A DNA stretch of 64,000 nt from assembly GCA_032718565.1 (NCBI GenBank), contig JAVGVS010000018.1:2028254-2092253 (forward strand), read 5' to 3'. The notes beneath the pieces were generated by a model, which was given only the letters and a program-made list of their open reading frames with translations, did not search any database and was not told the DNA's origin. Position 1 is the first letter of the stretch; each line of letters begins with the position of its first letter. The translations under genes were made by a program, and so were the position numbers. Origin of the DNA: Distichodus sexfasciatus. Its lineage: Eukaryota; Chordata; Actinopteri; Characiformes; Distichodontidae. Shown piece after piece: positions 12,901 to 24,868 of the stretch.

Positions 12901-13397
12901 TAAAGACAAAGTCAGCAACTTTTAACCAGTTATGTTAGATTTCTATTGCAATAAAAACATGAATAAAACGGAATAATAATTTGAAACTTACACTTTGCTG
13001 AATACACTTTTTTGTAGTGTGATATCATGTGATCTTTAATTATGTGTTGATTCATCCTGCTAGAAAACCCAGGGCAAAATGCTGCAAAATAAATAGTATT
13101 TAATTTATACATGCAGTTCTATACTTCTATCCATTATTTTATGTATTTCCGCTAGCCAAGTTGTTCCAGTTTTATATCGCAGTTGAGAGCCGAGGTTAAA
13201 TAAATAAATCACTGTAAACCCTACCAGATTTCCATTTCAATAATCCAGTAGCACAAACGCTGAGCTAACTGCGGCTAATGCTAAATGTAGTTACTATCGT
13301 AAATTAGCTTTGTGAGTACGTTAAGTATATGGCTAGTATGTGGTTGGCAAGCTGGATAGTTTAGTTCCTGGCTCTCGTTACCTCGTTTTGAATCCAT
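9931..13397 (-). CDS. spata7: Spermatogenesis-associated protein 7 (ciliary protein)
   Basis: Eleven coding exons on the minus strand: 13382-13397, 12992-13081, 12776-12823, 12562-12677, 12027-12478, 11483-11519, 11274-11383, 11134-11184, 10788-10865, 10577-10634 and 9931-10452. Phases match throughout, giving 525 aa (human is about 600). Diagnostic matches to SPATA7 are MDSKR at the start, AFCPGFSSRMNQH, DQKRREQLKKE, KPFTPRTLKSNGKS-YRYY, EEEELMYMEFIADVTNEII, RVLERVFERHIEMNKH and MRHLLDVLQKDL. SPATA7 acts at the photoreceptor connecting cilium with RPGR-complex proteins, and its loss causes human retinal dystrophy. The start was chosen at MDSKR because human starts MDGSRR; an upstream in-frame ATG at 13424 would add nine residues. 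The 37-nt exon and the 12027 donor are the least certain. The mammalian second exon is not evident. The gene is divergent from kcnk10. Confidence 0.9.
11825..11985 (+). repeat. tRNA-derived SINE inside a spata7 intron
   Basis: The start has A-box and B-box style promoter blocks (GATTGTCTAGTGGTAGGA and GTGGGTCAAATCC) with tRNA-like spacing. These are followed by the tRNA-unrelated body typical of fish SINEs, reading CCTGAGCAAGACCCTTAACCCC. It lies in the spata7 intron between the exons at 11483-11519 and 12027-12478, on the strand opposite to the gene. It is not a functional tRNA, because no closed cloverleaf can be drawn. Confidence 0.65.
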
Positions 13398-14904
13398 GAT
13401 CGAAAATTCAGTCAAGAGTCCCATGTTCAAAAAGCTTCTAGTTGATTAGCATCTCCGAAACAAAGCTTCCACGACGCCATAGTGGTTGCTAAGAGAGCCG
13501 TCAGAACGTCACGTACACCGCTTTTGCGTGCTTACGCCACGGCCTCGCGCTCATAAATAATTCATATAAATTAGGAGCCAGAGAGCGCGTGCGAATCCCA
13601 CTTCGCCAAATAAGAGAATAGCGTATTTGAATGAATAGGCGATGCTGCTAAAACATAACTTATTCCCCCATTCTGAAGAGATGCTGTCCTCTTATTTTTC
13701 CCTCTGTTTTCTTTTCCAATCTTCTCTTGTTTATTCTTTTTTTTTTTAATCTTCTTTCCTAAAGACTGGAAGCTATGCAGAGATTCCTAACATGTTTGCA
13801 CTTAACACACTCAATATTTTATGTGCAGAGTAACTTGTGGTCTTTAAGTCGTGCTGGATTGCTCTGTCATTATTAATAGATGCAGCATCCTAAGAAATGC
13901 ACAGCAAGGTTCCATTCATAATTAAATGCGATGCTGGTGGTCTTTAGGTAGATCCTGTAGGCTTAAAGTCTACTGAATCCTCACCTACTGACACGTTTAC
14001 TGACTAATTTACCTAATTTAGGAGTTCCTTTCAGAAGTGCCAAGTTTAAATACACACAGAAATGAAAAACAACAAAACTGAACAACAGCTAAAGAAAATA
14101 ATGCACTTCTGTGTTGATGAATATACCACAACAAAACAGTTATTTCAATTCAGTTCTATTTCAATTTCAGTAGAGGAGTAACAACTGGCCAATATGGTCC
14201 AAAAATAAGACTTATTTGGGTGTACAATCCAGAACATCATATGGCATATTACTGATTTTATATCGATAAGTAATTAATATGCTTACGTAAGCACTGGTTT
14301 ACTGTTCTCCAACCCCCCACGTGTCTCCCGGCGTAGAGGCGATTTCTGAGGGGTAAAACAGCTTCTGGAGCGCCCTAAAATCAGTAAGTAAAGCATGTTT
14401 TAGGCTGATCAGACTCACCTTTTATCTTTAATTATGCCATCATCTTTGGCCAGTGGCATTCGTATTCGTTAGGCATGTGTAAACTGAGAGTAGGTTTTGC
14501 CAAAGAGGCTTGAAACAAAGGGAAGTGGGTGAATAATTTGATGCAAGGTGTAGAGGTTTTTCTTTGCTTATATCGCCACATTTTGTCTGTTTATAAATGA
14601 GCACATATGTTTTGAGGTGAGATTAAGCGCATGTACACTGTAAGTGATAAATGTTAGAAGTGTCAGTAAGGATGTGGGCGCATTTAGGCGGTGCGCTGCG
14701 CTCCCACCATCACGAGAGAAACTACAGCATCAGACAATGCGCCCAGGCTCCTGCTTTAACCCTTTATTGTAGAGCTATTAGAATCTGGAGTTACAGTAAG
14801 AATACATAATAATTAAAGTAGCTTTTAATAGCAGAAGACATTTTCAACGTACCCGCTAAAGGGCCAATCATCGTTGACGAAATCGGGAAGATCAAAGAAT
14901 CACC
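13398..14904. promoter_or_regulatory. Shared divergent promoter region of spata7 and kcnk10
   Basis: The two genes point away from each other across about 1.5 kb. On the spata7 side (13,400-13,560) there is a CpG-richer patch with CRE-like CGTCACGT and a GGTTGCTAAG block resembling half of an RFX X-box, which would suit a ciliary gene. On the kcnk10 side, 14,670-14,720 holds another GC-rich patch (GGCGGTGCGCTGCGCTCCC) and probably lies in or near the kcnk10 5' UTR. A further GC-rich patch lies at 14,310-14,380. The roles are inferred from position and motifs only. Confidence 0.4.
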
Positions 14905-17900
14905 ATGAAATTTTCAATTGAGAATCCGAGAAAACAAGTGAAGTGGGATCTTAAGGAAGGTTAGATTTTATTTTACTTCATTCGCGGGGTACAACACTGC
15001 AGTTTAACTGCTTTCTCTTTATTTTTGAGGTGAGAGTTGATTTGCAGGTATTCATTTTATCTAGCAACCTGTGCATGCATTTAATTATCCTTTGCTGTAT
15101 TTAAATAGTGAGCTACAGAGGTATAAATTATGTTGCTGACGAGTTTCTTGAAAATCTGACTGACATGCAAACCAGTGTTTTGAATGAGGATGCTTAAGTC
15201 ACTTAATATATTACGTTACATAATAAAAAGTGAATTTAGTTTTGTCAGTGCTTGCTAAGTAAGAAAGTGTTAGATACTACTGCATATATATGAGACTTTT
15301 GCAACTGTAAACTTGCCATGAGTGATCTAGTTTGTTTAATTATTTTATGTTTTGCTAAGTACTGTTAAACTCTTAAGTTTGAATCTTAAGTTTGTTATGT
15401 AAATACTATTCATCACTTTTACATCTGTTAATAATAATATTAAAAACAATATATTTTACGTCTGTGGTCTTAATCAGATTTGTATTGTCACTATACATGT
15501 ACTTGGGTAGCTGTGGCCAAAAGGAGGAGTCTGCTGCTATAATGGGGTGATTTCGCCATGACATCATTGGCAGCCTGAACTCCACCCCTTTTGCACACCA
15601 CAAAGACAGTGATTCCCATAGGGCGGTGAGGGGGCTTGCTAGTGTGCACCCTTATGAAAATGTAAAAATGGGTGTCTCCTTTGCTTTGTCCCCAACCCTG
15701 GGTGTCCCTTCCCTACCCTCCTACAGTATAACCCATTGGAAATGAGTGAACTATGCAGTTATTCAGTCTGTTCTTAATGTCACATATTTATTAGAAAGAG
15801 GGAATGATTTAAAATATCATTAAAAGTGTGTACTCTACCCACTAATTGTGTCATATTCTAGAAATTAAAGCACTAAACATATTTCTTTCTTGGAATAGTT
15901 CCCTGAACAAATGAATGAATTTACTAAAAAAATAAATATTATTTCATGAGAATGCATGTATATATGTACATTTATCAATGGTTATGAAATTGATAGTCAC
16001 TAGATTTTCTTTTTTAATGATATTTTAAGACATTTTCAGACATTGTAACTGATATTAGACATTAGAATTATTGCTAACTTGGTAGCATCACGATAGTATA
16101 TTATAGGAATTGATTTTGCAAACTGAATACATTGTTAAAATGTTTTGTTATGCATTGGTCATAACTGGTTGTAATCAGAATTAATCAAGCTGATTAATCA
16201 AAATTCTGTATCTTTGCATTCAACTCTCTTTAGTGGCAATTCAAACAAATATGGCCCCCTCAAAAAAGGCGCAGCCCAGCGCTGCTCAGTCTACCCTGGT
16301 GCAGTCCAGCGTGGCTGCCATGCAGAATCCCATGGGCTTCAGGGGAAATGACCAGTGCTCTCTACCTCGGCTATCTGTCTCCTCACGTTCAGTTAACATG
16401 GTGCCAACTTCAGACAATGAAGAGGACTCCACCCTGCACTCTGTTATGAAGTGGAAGACAGTTTTAGCAGTGTTTGTGTTGGTGGTGGCCTACCTTGTGG
16501 TGGGTGGGCTGGTGTTCCAGGCACTGGAGCATCCTTTTGAAAACCTCCAAAAGGACACAATCATCCAGGAAAAAGCTTTGTTTCTCCAGAGAAACCCTTG
16601 TGCATCCCCTGCTGAGCTTGAAGCCCTAATCAAGGTAAGCTAATAGGCAGTGGTTCTTGAAAGATATTGGAATTATCATGATGAGTATGCATGAGTATCA
16701 AGTCAACGTTGATCTGGTTTAATGGATTTATTTATTTTTGTGTGAAACACAGTAAACAAGGGATACAATTTAGTGCACATGTGGCTCTTCACAAGTGCTG
16801 GACCTCCCCTCAACTGCAAGTCAGCTGATTAGCTGATGAATAAGTGAATGTTAAGTATAGACTGACAAGAGACCTCTCGAAATAAGAAAGACATTACTGG
16901 TCCTGATTTATCAAAGCGCTAAGTTTGGAATCTTAACATAGTGTTCAGGCAAAGGCCACTAGAAAGATGTCTACACATTGACTTATAAATAACACCTTGT
17001 AGATGGACAAAATAGAAAACTGATCATGCTTTGATGAATGTTTCATCCTGGAATGTGTGGAAATGATATTCTATAGGCCTACTCATCGTCCCATAGCATG
17101 CAGGCTTTCCCTCAGAGGAACATATGATCTTTTGTCTAACCCCTCTGAACGTCTTAAGATCTTTAAAGATCGTTAAAGGTATATCCATTTCCACAAGAGT
17201 ATTGAATATATGATTAAGCAGGGTTGCATTTATAGAGGGGGTTGCCTGCTGTTCTAGAAGTTGGTCTTTAAAATTGGACTTTAATTTCTAGATTCAAGAT
17301 TCAAGATTCTTTATTTGTCACGTGCAAGTTATACAGGTACAACATGCAGTGAAATGTATCCTGATCTGCTCTTTTAACTGTGCAATAGACAAGAGAAAGA
17401 CAAAAAAGAGGAGAACTTTATCATATTTCACAACACCTGAATGTGTCAAGCATTGGGCAACATATCACTGATTTCTTTGACAGTAGTCAGATCAAATCTA
17501 CTAAAGATTCATTAGTATCTTTAGTAGCCACAAATGCATAACTTGGGAACATACAGGGTGTCATATCCAGGATCTATATAATGTAGAAGTGGCCCAGTGA
17601 AGAAGTTGCCCCACCTTGACTGTGTGTAAGCACAGAAATTTTATTCATACATATAGTGTGGGCAGTTCTGTGGGCAGAATCTCACCTCTCTTTTGTTCCT
17701 GAGATTGGGAGACATGACATTTAAAGCTGTTCGGTCCTCCCCTGATTGTTACTGGTGATCGTATTAAGGAATTTGAGTCATGACACTATGGCTCTGGCAT
17801 GTTATACTTAAAAATCTCCAGCAGACTATGATGCTCCCAAATTGGATGGTGTGTCATGCTTTTCATGCTCCTTACCATATTTTGTGATATAAGAGTGGGT

Positions 17901-20900
17901 GTTGCAGAAGTGTTGAGGAGTTGATGAAACATGAGGCTTTTAAGGCAGCCTGAGTAGTAATGACTCAGAAAATCCAGCCTGCCAACGACTGTTTAAACTG
18001 AATGTTGGTTCTTACCCTGGGTCTGACAGTGCAGAGATGACTCAGAGAGGACAACCCATTCTTAATCACAGGCTGCTTTTTAGTCAAGTGTTATTTTGCT
18101 CTGTCTTAGTTTAGCGACAAGTTGTAATTAACTATCTACTCTTTGTTCACTATTATTAAAGCCATTTTTAAATCTACCTTAGAGCATGTTGCTTGACCAA
18201 TGCTTTTTAAGGCATAAAGAAACTTGTTTTACTGACATTACCTAAATAGACAATACATTTATTGTGTATTAGCACATTATTAGCAAATACAGACATTAGT
18301 AGACTACTTGTCGGGGTTATTAATGCTCTTGGAGATCCACCTTTCTGAATTCTTTCTCTTGTGGTTCAAATGAGCAGATAAACTCAAAAGTGATTTTTAA
18401 AAATGTTTTTCTTTTTGTGAGTGATTATTTTATTCAAATGATTTTTATACATTTCAAGAAAGAGGGGTCGTGAAGACTTCATCTTTAAATAACTAATTAT
18501 AATATTGATATGGTTGGTTTTATCACCATCACTTTTTGTGGTGTCTTGTTTTGGATATATTTCCTAAGTCTCTTTCCTAAGCGTTATGGAATTGAAGTTT
18601 GTATATTGCCTGTTTAGCTAGAAGGATAATTAGATCACCTTAAGAACGTAATCATTTGCATCTTTTGTTTCTAAATGAAACGAATGAGTGAAACTTTAGA
18701 TGTCAATTAAGAATACCCATTAAAAGATCAATAAGACATATTGATTGAAGCTTTGAGACACACAATTACTACTATGTGCAAATGGTACAAATAATGAAAT
18801 TAGTGAATTACCTTGAGTGCTTCACTGATGTCAAGTAACGGTGAGCAGGGTGGATTCTCCTGTTATGTATGTGAAATGTTTCCATTGTTTTAACAATGTG
18901 CCATGCATATGATGATGTGCAGGTGGGGACATAAGGAAAAAGTAAAGATGGTTAATGGGAGCTGTTTCTGCATTGTACAAATACATTACACCTCAATTCC
19001 AGCATCATTAGGACAGGAAACTTAGTGGGTGTTGTTTTGTCTGGTGAATTCTCTTCCTCTTAGGACCCCTCCTCTTCCTCATAACCATGTTGATGACTGG
19101 AAGTGTCTGTTGGTTTTATTGTATTATAGCAAAATGGCCATAGATGATTTTTGCTGTTAATACTGGTTTAGTATGGCTGGTTAGTGAGCTTGTTATTTGG
19201 AAAGATAAAACGTTTAAGCCCCAATTGCTTCAATATCAACATGAATTTATAGAAGCATTTTTTTCTGTATATTTTGCTTTTCCCTCAGCATGTAGTAGAT
19301 GCAGTCAATGCTGGAGTGAGCCCTATTGGAAACATGTCCCACATCTACACCCACTGGGACCTTGGCAGTGCCTTTTTCTTTGCTGGGACTGTTATTACCA
19401 CAATAGGTAAAAAATCTATATCTCCCATTGAAGTGTTGCCTATAATTAGGTCATGCCTCTAGTCCTTTTATAGGGTTCATTCGCTTAATTAGTGCCCTTT
19501 TTTGAGTCATTGATGAAAAGCAAAGGTCACCTATCTTGGGGCTGACTTCTGTTTGGGAACAGATTGTTTCCCAATCACTAATTCGTAATATAACAACATA
19601 CTCCAAGGACTTCGTAGTAGACACATGGTGAAATGAAACAGAATGTTGCATATTATTCTGATGCATTAAGTGGCGGAAAGAACTGAAATCTAACTGTGTT
19701 CACATCTCTTGCATCATTCCTTTTTAGCAAATCTGCAATTACTGTCATGGTGTCTTGGTGCAAACTGACAATTTTCTGACTCATTACAGTGTTTTTTTTT
19801 TCAATACAGTGAATCAATAGTTGCAATGCTTCTTACAATTTAAGGGAACCTTACAATAACATCTTGCTTCTACACCCACATATGCAGGCTATGGAAACAT
19901 TTCTCCCAGCACTGTGGGCGGCAAGATCTTCTGCATGCTGTATGCCATATTTGGCATTCCATTGTTTGGGTGCCTCCTAGCTGGCATTGGGGATCAGCTG
20001 GGGACCATGTTTGTTAAGAGTGTTTTAAAGGTGGAGCAAATTTTCAGGGTAAGATTTTCTTCTGTATGTCTCCCTCAATTATGTTATCACTGCAACATAT
20101 AAACCATAAACATGTATGTTCTGTGTTTGAGTAAATTAACACATTGAAATGAAATGTCCTTTTTTTCCTCACTAACTATGTTTAAAATAAGCTCAAACTA
20201 AATGTGCTGTATTATGTACGGTCACGTGTCATGATTTTGCTTTTTTAAAATTTCTGCAGCAGAAACACAGGCAGATTAGTCAGACCAAAATCCGTGCAAC
20301 CTCCACCATACTCTTCATCCTGGCAGGGTGCATACTCTTCATCACAATCCCAGCTATTATCTTCAAACACATTGAAGGCTGGACTGCTCTGGAGGCTATT
20401 TACTTTGTTGTTATTACTCTCACAACTATTGGTATTGGGGATTATGTAGCAGGTACTGAGTTTAAAATTTTCCACTTCAGTGCTAGAGCATTATATAGTA
20501 TGTTTAAATACTGTTGTGTTTTTTTATAATAACTGTAGTGTACTTTAGCAAAGTCTAAAAAGAGCAACAGATGATGGAGAGATGATGAGAAAGACATGTA
20601 AAATATAATGGATGGGAATGAGATTTAATAGTATGAAGCAGTAAAGATTTATGAAATATAGTCATGCAATCCAGGAGAGAAAACGTTAGAATATAAAAAC
20701 AGAACCATGTTTGTCAGCAACTTTTTGAAACGTGACATTTACTACAACTTTTATATGGATTAAATGAATTTATTTTCTGCACGGCTAAATACACGGCTTC
20801 TTGGTTCTCTTACTTTTAGGTGGTGACAGAAAGATTGAATACAAAGTATGGTATAAGCCACTAATATGGTTCTGGATCTTAGTGGGTCTGGCATATTTTG

Positions 20901-21914
20901 CAGCTGTTTTAAGTATGATAGGAGACTGGATAAGAGTCCTTTCCAAGAAGACTAAAGAGGAGGTATGACATTTAGTTTTCTTTGTTATTTGCCACATGTT
21001 GCAGCATTTTTTTGAGCAATCCGAAGCATTAACTCGTATTGCATATAAAGGAATCAAGCTTAAAAAGTGTTAGGTCTTTTGCCAAAATCTTACACAATAA
21101 ATCAATAGTTTGTCTTTTAGTCGCATTTTTTCAGATCGTGTTATTATGAAATGTTGACAGTTTTGTAAGAGTAAGCTGAAGATTTCTTGTTGCAAATATT
21201 GCATAAATGTTAAGTGCTGTTGATGTAAGTCCAGTTTTAATTATTACATGCATTAATAGAAACTGACTGTCCATATTCTAACCTTAGGTTGGGGAGATCA
21301 AGGCCCACGCTGCCGAATGGAAGGCCAGTGTACAGGCAGAGCTGCGGGAGACTCGTCGGCGCTTCAGTGAAGAGGTGCACGACAGGCTGCAACGAGCCAC
21401 CACCATCCGCAGCATGGAGCGCAGACGTCTCGGTCTGGATCAGCGAGCCCATTCCCTTGACATGCTGTCCCCTGAAAAAAGGGCCATCTTTGCCAGTTTT
21501 GACAGGGGCCGCTTTAAGATGTCCTCCCAGGAGAGTATTGATACAAACCTAAACAGCCTCCGGATGAGAGGTGAACTGTCTGACAAGCAGAACGACCAAC
21601 AGACCTTATCAGAGGAGAACATCTTAAACCGTTTCGGCTCACTGACCAAGCTGACCAAGCGCAACAGGCACCGTGATCTGCATGTGAACATTCCTGAGCA
21701 CATTTCTCGACTCAAACCTTGTGCAGACAGTGTCAGCAACAACAGCAGCAACACCACACTAGCAGAGGAGAGACGAGTAGCTGATGAAAAAGAGGAGGAT
21801 GAGGAGGATGTGTCAGAGAATGAGGACAACACTGTCCTCACCAACCTGCATCCATGCTCTAAAGGTCTTGAACAGAATGGCACTGTGCCTGCTGAGGTCA
21901 AGGAGAGAGAATGA
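14905..21914 (+). CDS. kcnk10: Two-pore-domain potassium channel TREK-2 (K2P10.1)
   Basis: Seven coding exons on the plus strand: 14905-14959, 16234-16634, 19289-19406, 19888-20048, 20260-20452, 20820-20962 and 21288-21914. All phases agree, giving 565 aa. The first exon, MKFSIENPRKQVKWDLKE, matches the human KCNK10 splice form that starts MKFPIETPRKQVNWDPK. M1 (VLAVFVLVVAYLVVGGLVF) lies near residues 90-108. Pore 1 has TTIGYGN near 189-195. Pore 2 has TTIGIGDY near 301-308, with Ile where family members have Phe. The proximal C-terminus (KKTKEEVGEIKAHAAEW), which carries the pH, lipid and stretch gate in TREK channels, is intact, as is RSMERRRLGLDQRAHSLDM. Dimers carry background K+ current across the plasma membrane. 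The start codon was set by the conserved exon 1; an acidic low-complexity stretch lies near the C-terminus. Confidence 0.96.
14960..16233 (+). other. kcnk10 intron 1
   Basis: AT-rich intron with no recognised coding exon. The stretch 15,480-15,720 is GC-richer than its surroundings, but no feature or repeat was recognised in it. Confidence 0.6.
16635..19288 (+). other. kcnk10 intron 2
   Basis: A 2.65-kb intron. The only recognisable item is a short repeat starting at about 17,290 (GATTCAAGATTCAAGATTC, then a body ending in a GTGAAATG-type line). This kind of sequence is scattered widely in fish genomes, and a related fragment lies near 62,650. No alternative exon was found. Confidence 0.5.
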
Positions 21915-22361
21915 CAATATGCAGAATAATAGTGAGCATCACCCATAGGTAGGACAGTGAAAAGAAGAGGCAAGTCATTCAAAATGCCACAGAATGTGCC
22001 TTTCTGTTTTATATGCCATGGCTACTAGACAATTAATGTCCAAACTGAACTTTTGAAACAGCAGTCGCTTTCCAGAAATAGCTGTTAAAGGCTGTGCTAC
22101 CTGTATTATTTTTTGACATTATAAGAACATTGCCAGAGACTTCCGCGACTCTAAATATGGCAAGAGATCCTTACCTGTGGTTCAGTACAACTACTATTGT
22201 AAAATCTAGGCACTTCGTGTTCAGACACTTACTGTATGTGTTAAGTTGTTTACAGAGCAGATATCACAGACTGCATGTTAAGACGAATCAGTTAATTAAA
22301 GGCAGAATGAAGATCTGATATTCCTATTGACTGATCAATTTTTCACCAATACATCAATAAA
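21915..22361 (+). other. Putative kcnk10 3' UTR and polyadenylation signal
   Basis: The stop codon ends at 21914. A canonical AATAAA lies at 22356-22361, on the sense strand. The stretch between is AT-rich and lacks coding character. Later signals are possible, because a longer 3' UTR cannot be excluded from sequence alone. Confidence 0.4.
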
Positions 22362-22483
22362 TGACAAAAACATTTTCCACAAAAGCTATAAGTTGTCAAT
22401 AATATATTTATGTTTACAGCATTTATTAAATGCTCTTATTTATAGCAAATTGATTACATGGACAGTTTTCCTGCTTTTAGACT

Positions 22484-22690
22484 TATTCATTCATTCATTA
22501 TCTGAACTGCTTAATCCCAAATGGGATCCTGGGGGGACCGGAGCCTATCCCGGTAACTTACGAGTGCAAGGCGGGGAACAACCCTGGGCAGGCGCCAACA
22601 CACCGCAGGGCACACTCACATTCACACACTCACACAAGCACACTCACATTCAGAGGACAGTGCAGAGGTGTTCACATACAAATATAATAA
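22484..22690 (+). repeat. Teleost interspersed repeat, copy 1
   Basis: It begins with ATTCATTCATTCATTATCTGAAC, cut here to the recognisable pattern (ATTC)n then CTGAACTGCTTAATCC. It continues with GGAGCCTATCCCGG and GGCGCCAACACACCGCAGGG, and ends in a CA-rich tail. A second, longer copy of the same family is at 46,633-46,935. The family is familiar from many fish genomes, but I could not assign a class name. Confidence 0.6.
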
Positions 22691-23255
22691 CTTCAGAATT
22701 ATAAGGATCTGTCTGAAAATTCATATTAAAATACCTTGAATTGAAGACATTGCACCGTAATAGCCTAAAATGTTTGTTTTGTAGAATCTAATTCCAAATT
22801 GAATTCTTAAAAATCCAGGATCTTTGCATGAAGGTGTAGTCTTATTAGTATTCATATAACTCATAAGAGGCCATGACTCTAATCAACAAGGCCAGGCCAC
22901 AAGAATATGCACATTGTCACAATCAATGAATGTAGATTTTAAACCCTAAATATTTTCTCAAACATATAAAGGATCATCATCCAGTAGTATGCAATTAAAA
23001 CCACCACCATCCATTAAACTGTGGCATCTGAACGTCTGAATTTAGCTAGAGTGCTGAGTCATCTAATTTCTAAAAGCATTTCTGGCAGAGAACAGAATGA
23101 AGCATCTTGGTGCATTAGAGACCAAGAAGAAATATCTCAGATTGAGATCAGCAGCTAGATAAGTTCAAGGCAAGGTAGAAGGCTATGAAGACAAAACAGG
23201 AACCACAGAAATGTTCACAGAACTGAAAAATAGTAAATGGCAACCATTTTCATAT

Positions 23256-23508
23256 GTTGGTTGCGTAACGGTAGGGTGTTCGTCCAGTGATCAGAAGGTC
23301 GCAGGTTCAAATCCAGGGCCGGTAAAGTTACCACTGAGGTACTCATGAGCAAGGTACCGTCCCCAAGCACTGCTCCTCGGGGGCTGCCCATGTTAGCTGC
23401 CCACTGCTCCTTCATGGATGGGTTAAATGCAGAAGTCACATTTCATTGTTGTGCACTGTGTGCTGTGCTGTGGTGTGTTCACAATGACAAATAATCACTC
23501 ACTTTCAA
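23256..23508 (+). repeat. tRNA-derived SINE, full copy
   Basis: The tRNA-like head has an A-box region (GGTTGCGTAACGGTAGGGTG) and a B-box (CGCAGGTTCAAATCC). The body reads ACTGAGGTACTCATGAGCAA and continues to a conserved 3' part ending TTCACAATGACAAATAATCA. The same family occurs inverted at 45,708-45,922, and its 3' part alone occurs at 50,961-51,043. Confidence 0.75.
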
Positions 23509-24258
23509 TAGCTTCAATATGTAATCACACAGAATGAGCATTTTACTGACTATAAATTGGTTGTGATTTTATTATTAATATTTAGATTGACATTTTCCCG
23601 AAATTCTTATACTTCAACCCAAATTATCATTTTGAGAGCCGATTACTTGTATAATGGTGATGTTTGCATGCTGATAAATAGCTTTATATACACTATAAAG
23701 ATAAATGTTCTGAGATTATATTAATTTCTTTTGTCAGGTGTTATTCATATCAAAATGAACAACATCATAGATTGGTTGAATGTAAAATATAAATGAGGGT
23801 TTTTGAGTGAACAAGCATTGTGAAGACCCTAATGGACATTTGGAAAGTTATGTGGTAAGATGGTCAGTTGAGCAGCATCTTTTCATAGGTTTGATGGTTA
23901 AGACTGAATGAGCTGCATACAGAATATTATGGAATCAGATTTGTGCCAAAATAATGAAACTTCTCCAATGTAAAACAAAAAAATAATTCTAAAACGCAAA
24001 GATATGAGTGTCAAACAAAAAAAATAATTCTTAAAAGTAAAAAGTATGAGTTGCAAACAAAGTGTTGATCTTTTGGAAATTGATAACGTGACCTTTTCTT
24101 TACAGTTTCCTGTGTTTCTCTCTTCACGCTCAGACTTGTGTTCTCACTGCTGCCTTTACATTTGCGCTGCCTGGTTTTTTGTTTGCGATTCTGGCACAAA
24201 TCTAACAGGGGGCAGGGCCTTTTGTCATATTGGCATCTCATTTTCTTGCTTTTTGATA

Positions 24259-24545
24259 TACAGCACTGTGCAAAGGTTTTAGGCAGGTGTGAAAAAAGGC
24301 TGTAAACAAAGAATGCTTTCAGAAATATAAATAATGATTGTTTATTTTTTATCAATTTACAAAATGCAAAGTGAGCGAACAAAAGAAAAATCTAAATCAA
24401 ATCAATATTTGGTGTTACTGCCTTTTGCTTTCAAACCAGCATCAATTCTTATAGGTGCACTTGCACAAAGTCAGGGATTTTGTAGGATTATAGTCATTAT
24501 ATTATTTTGTAGGATTATAGGATTATAGATCTGTGTATAAATGAG
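24259..24545 (-). mobile_element. Truncated Tc1-like element, one terminal end
   Basis: It begins with CAGCACTGTGCAAAGGTTTTAGGCA preceded by TA; the CACTGTGCAAAGGTTTTAGG core is the typical end of one vertebrate Tc1 family. The following line (TCAATATTTGGTGTTACTGCC) matches the part just inside the element, read opposite to the transposase. No partner terminus was found downstream, so only one end survives. A short direct repeat built on TTTTGTAGGATTATAG lies at the broken side, near 24,478-24,530. Confidence 0.6.
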
Positions 24546-24868
24546 TTGTGTCTGTAATAAATGTGAAGATTTGACTGAACTGGACGCTTTAGTGAATGAC
24601 CTCCTGAGCGAGTGGTGTTCTAACAAACAGCACACGTGTTTACATCATGAAAAATCTCATTCATGTGTCTCTACGTGATTACTTCAGTTTTTGCGACGCA
24701 AGACACGGCACTGGTTTTCATCTCCTTCTTATTCTTCTTTTATGGCGGTCGGCGTCCAGCTTAATGCTGCTTTACTGCCACTGCGGCTTTGGTTAGCTTA
24801 CTGACCACACATTAGGGAGTAGCTACTGTACGTATGTGTGTAATTACGTAGACACAACTAATCCATTA

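Noticed and set aside
13225..13268. Possible second coding exon of spata7 on the minus strand
   Set aside because: It has usable splice edges and short similarity (GLLKWKS to the end of human exon 2), but with the acceptor that fits exon 1 it carries a TGA, and its 44 nt would break the phase. Exon 1 joins the 12992-13081 exon in phase without it.
21440..21982. 180-codon minus-strand frame opposite kcnk10 exon 7
   Set aside because: It is the shadow of a conserved coding exon; the plus frame matches TREK-2.
23262..23315. tRNA gene
   Set aside because: It is the head of a SINE; the same text with the same body recurs at 45,708-45,922.
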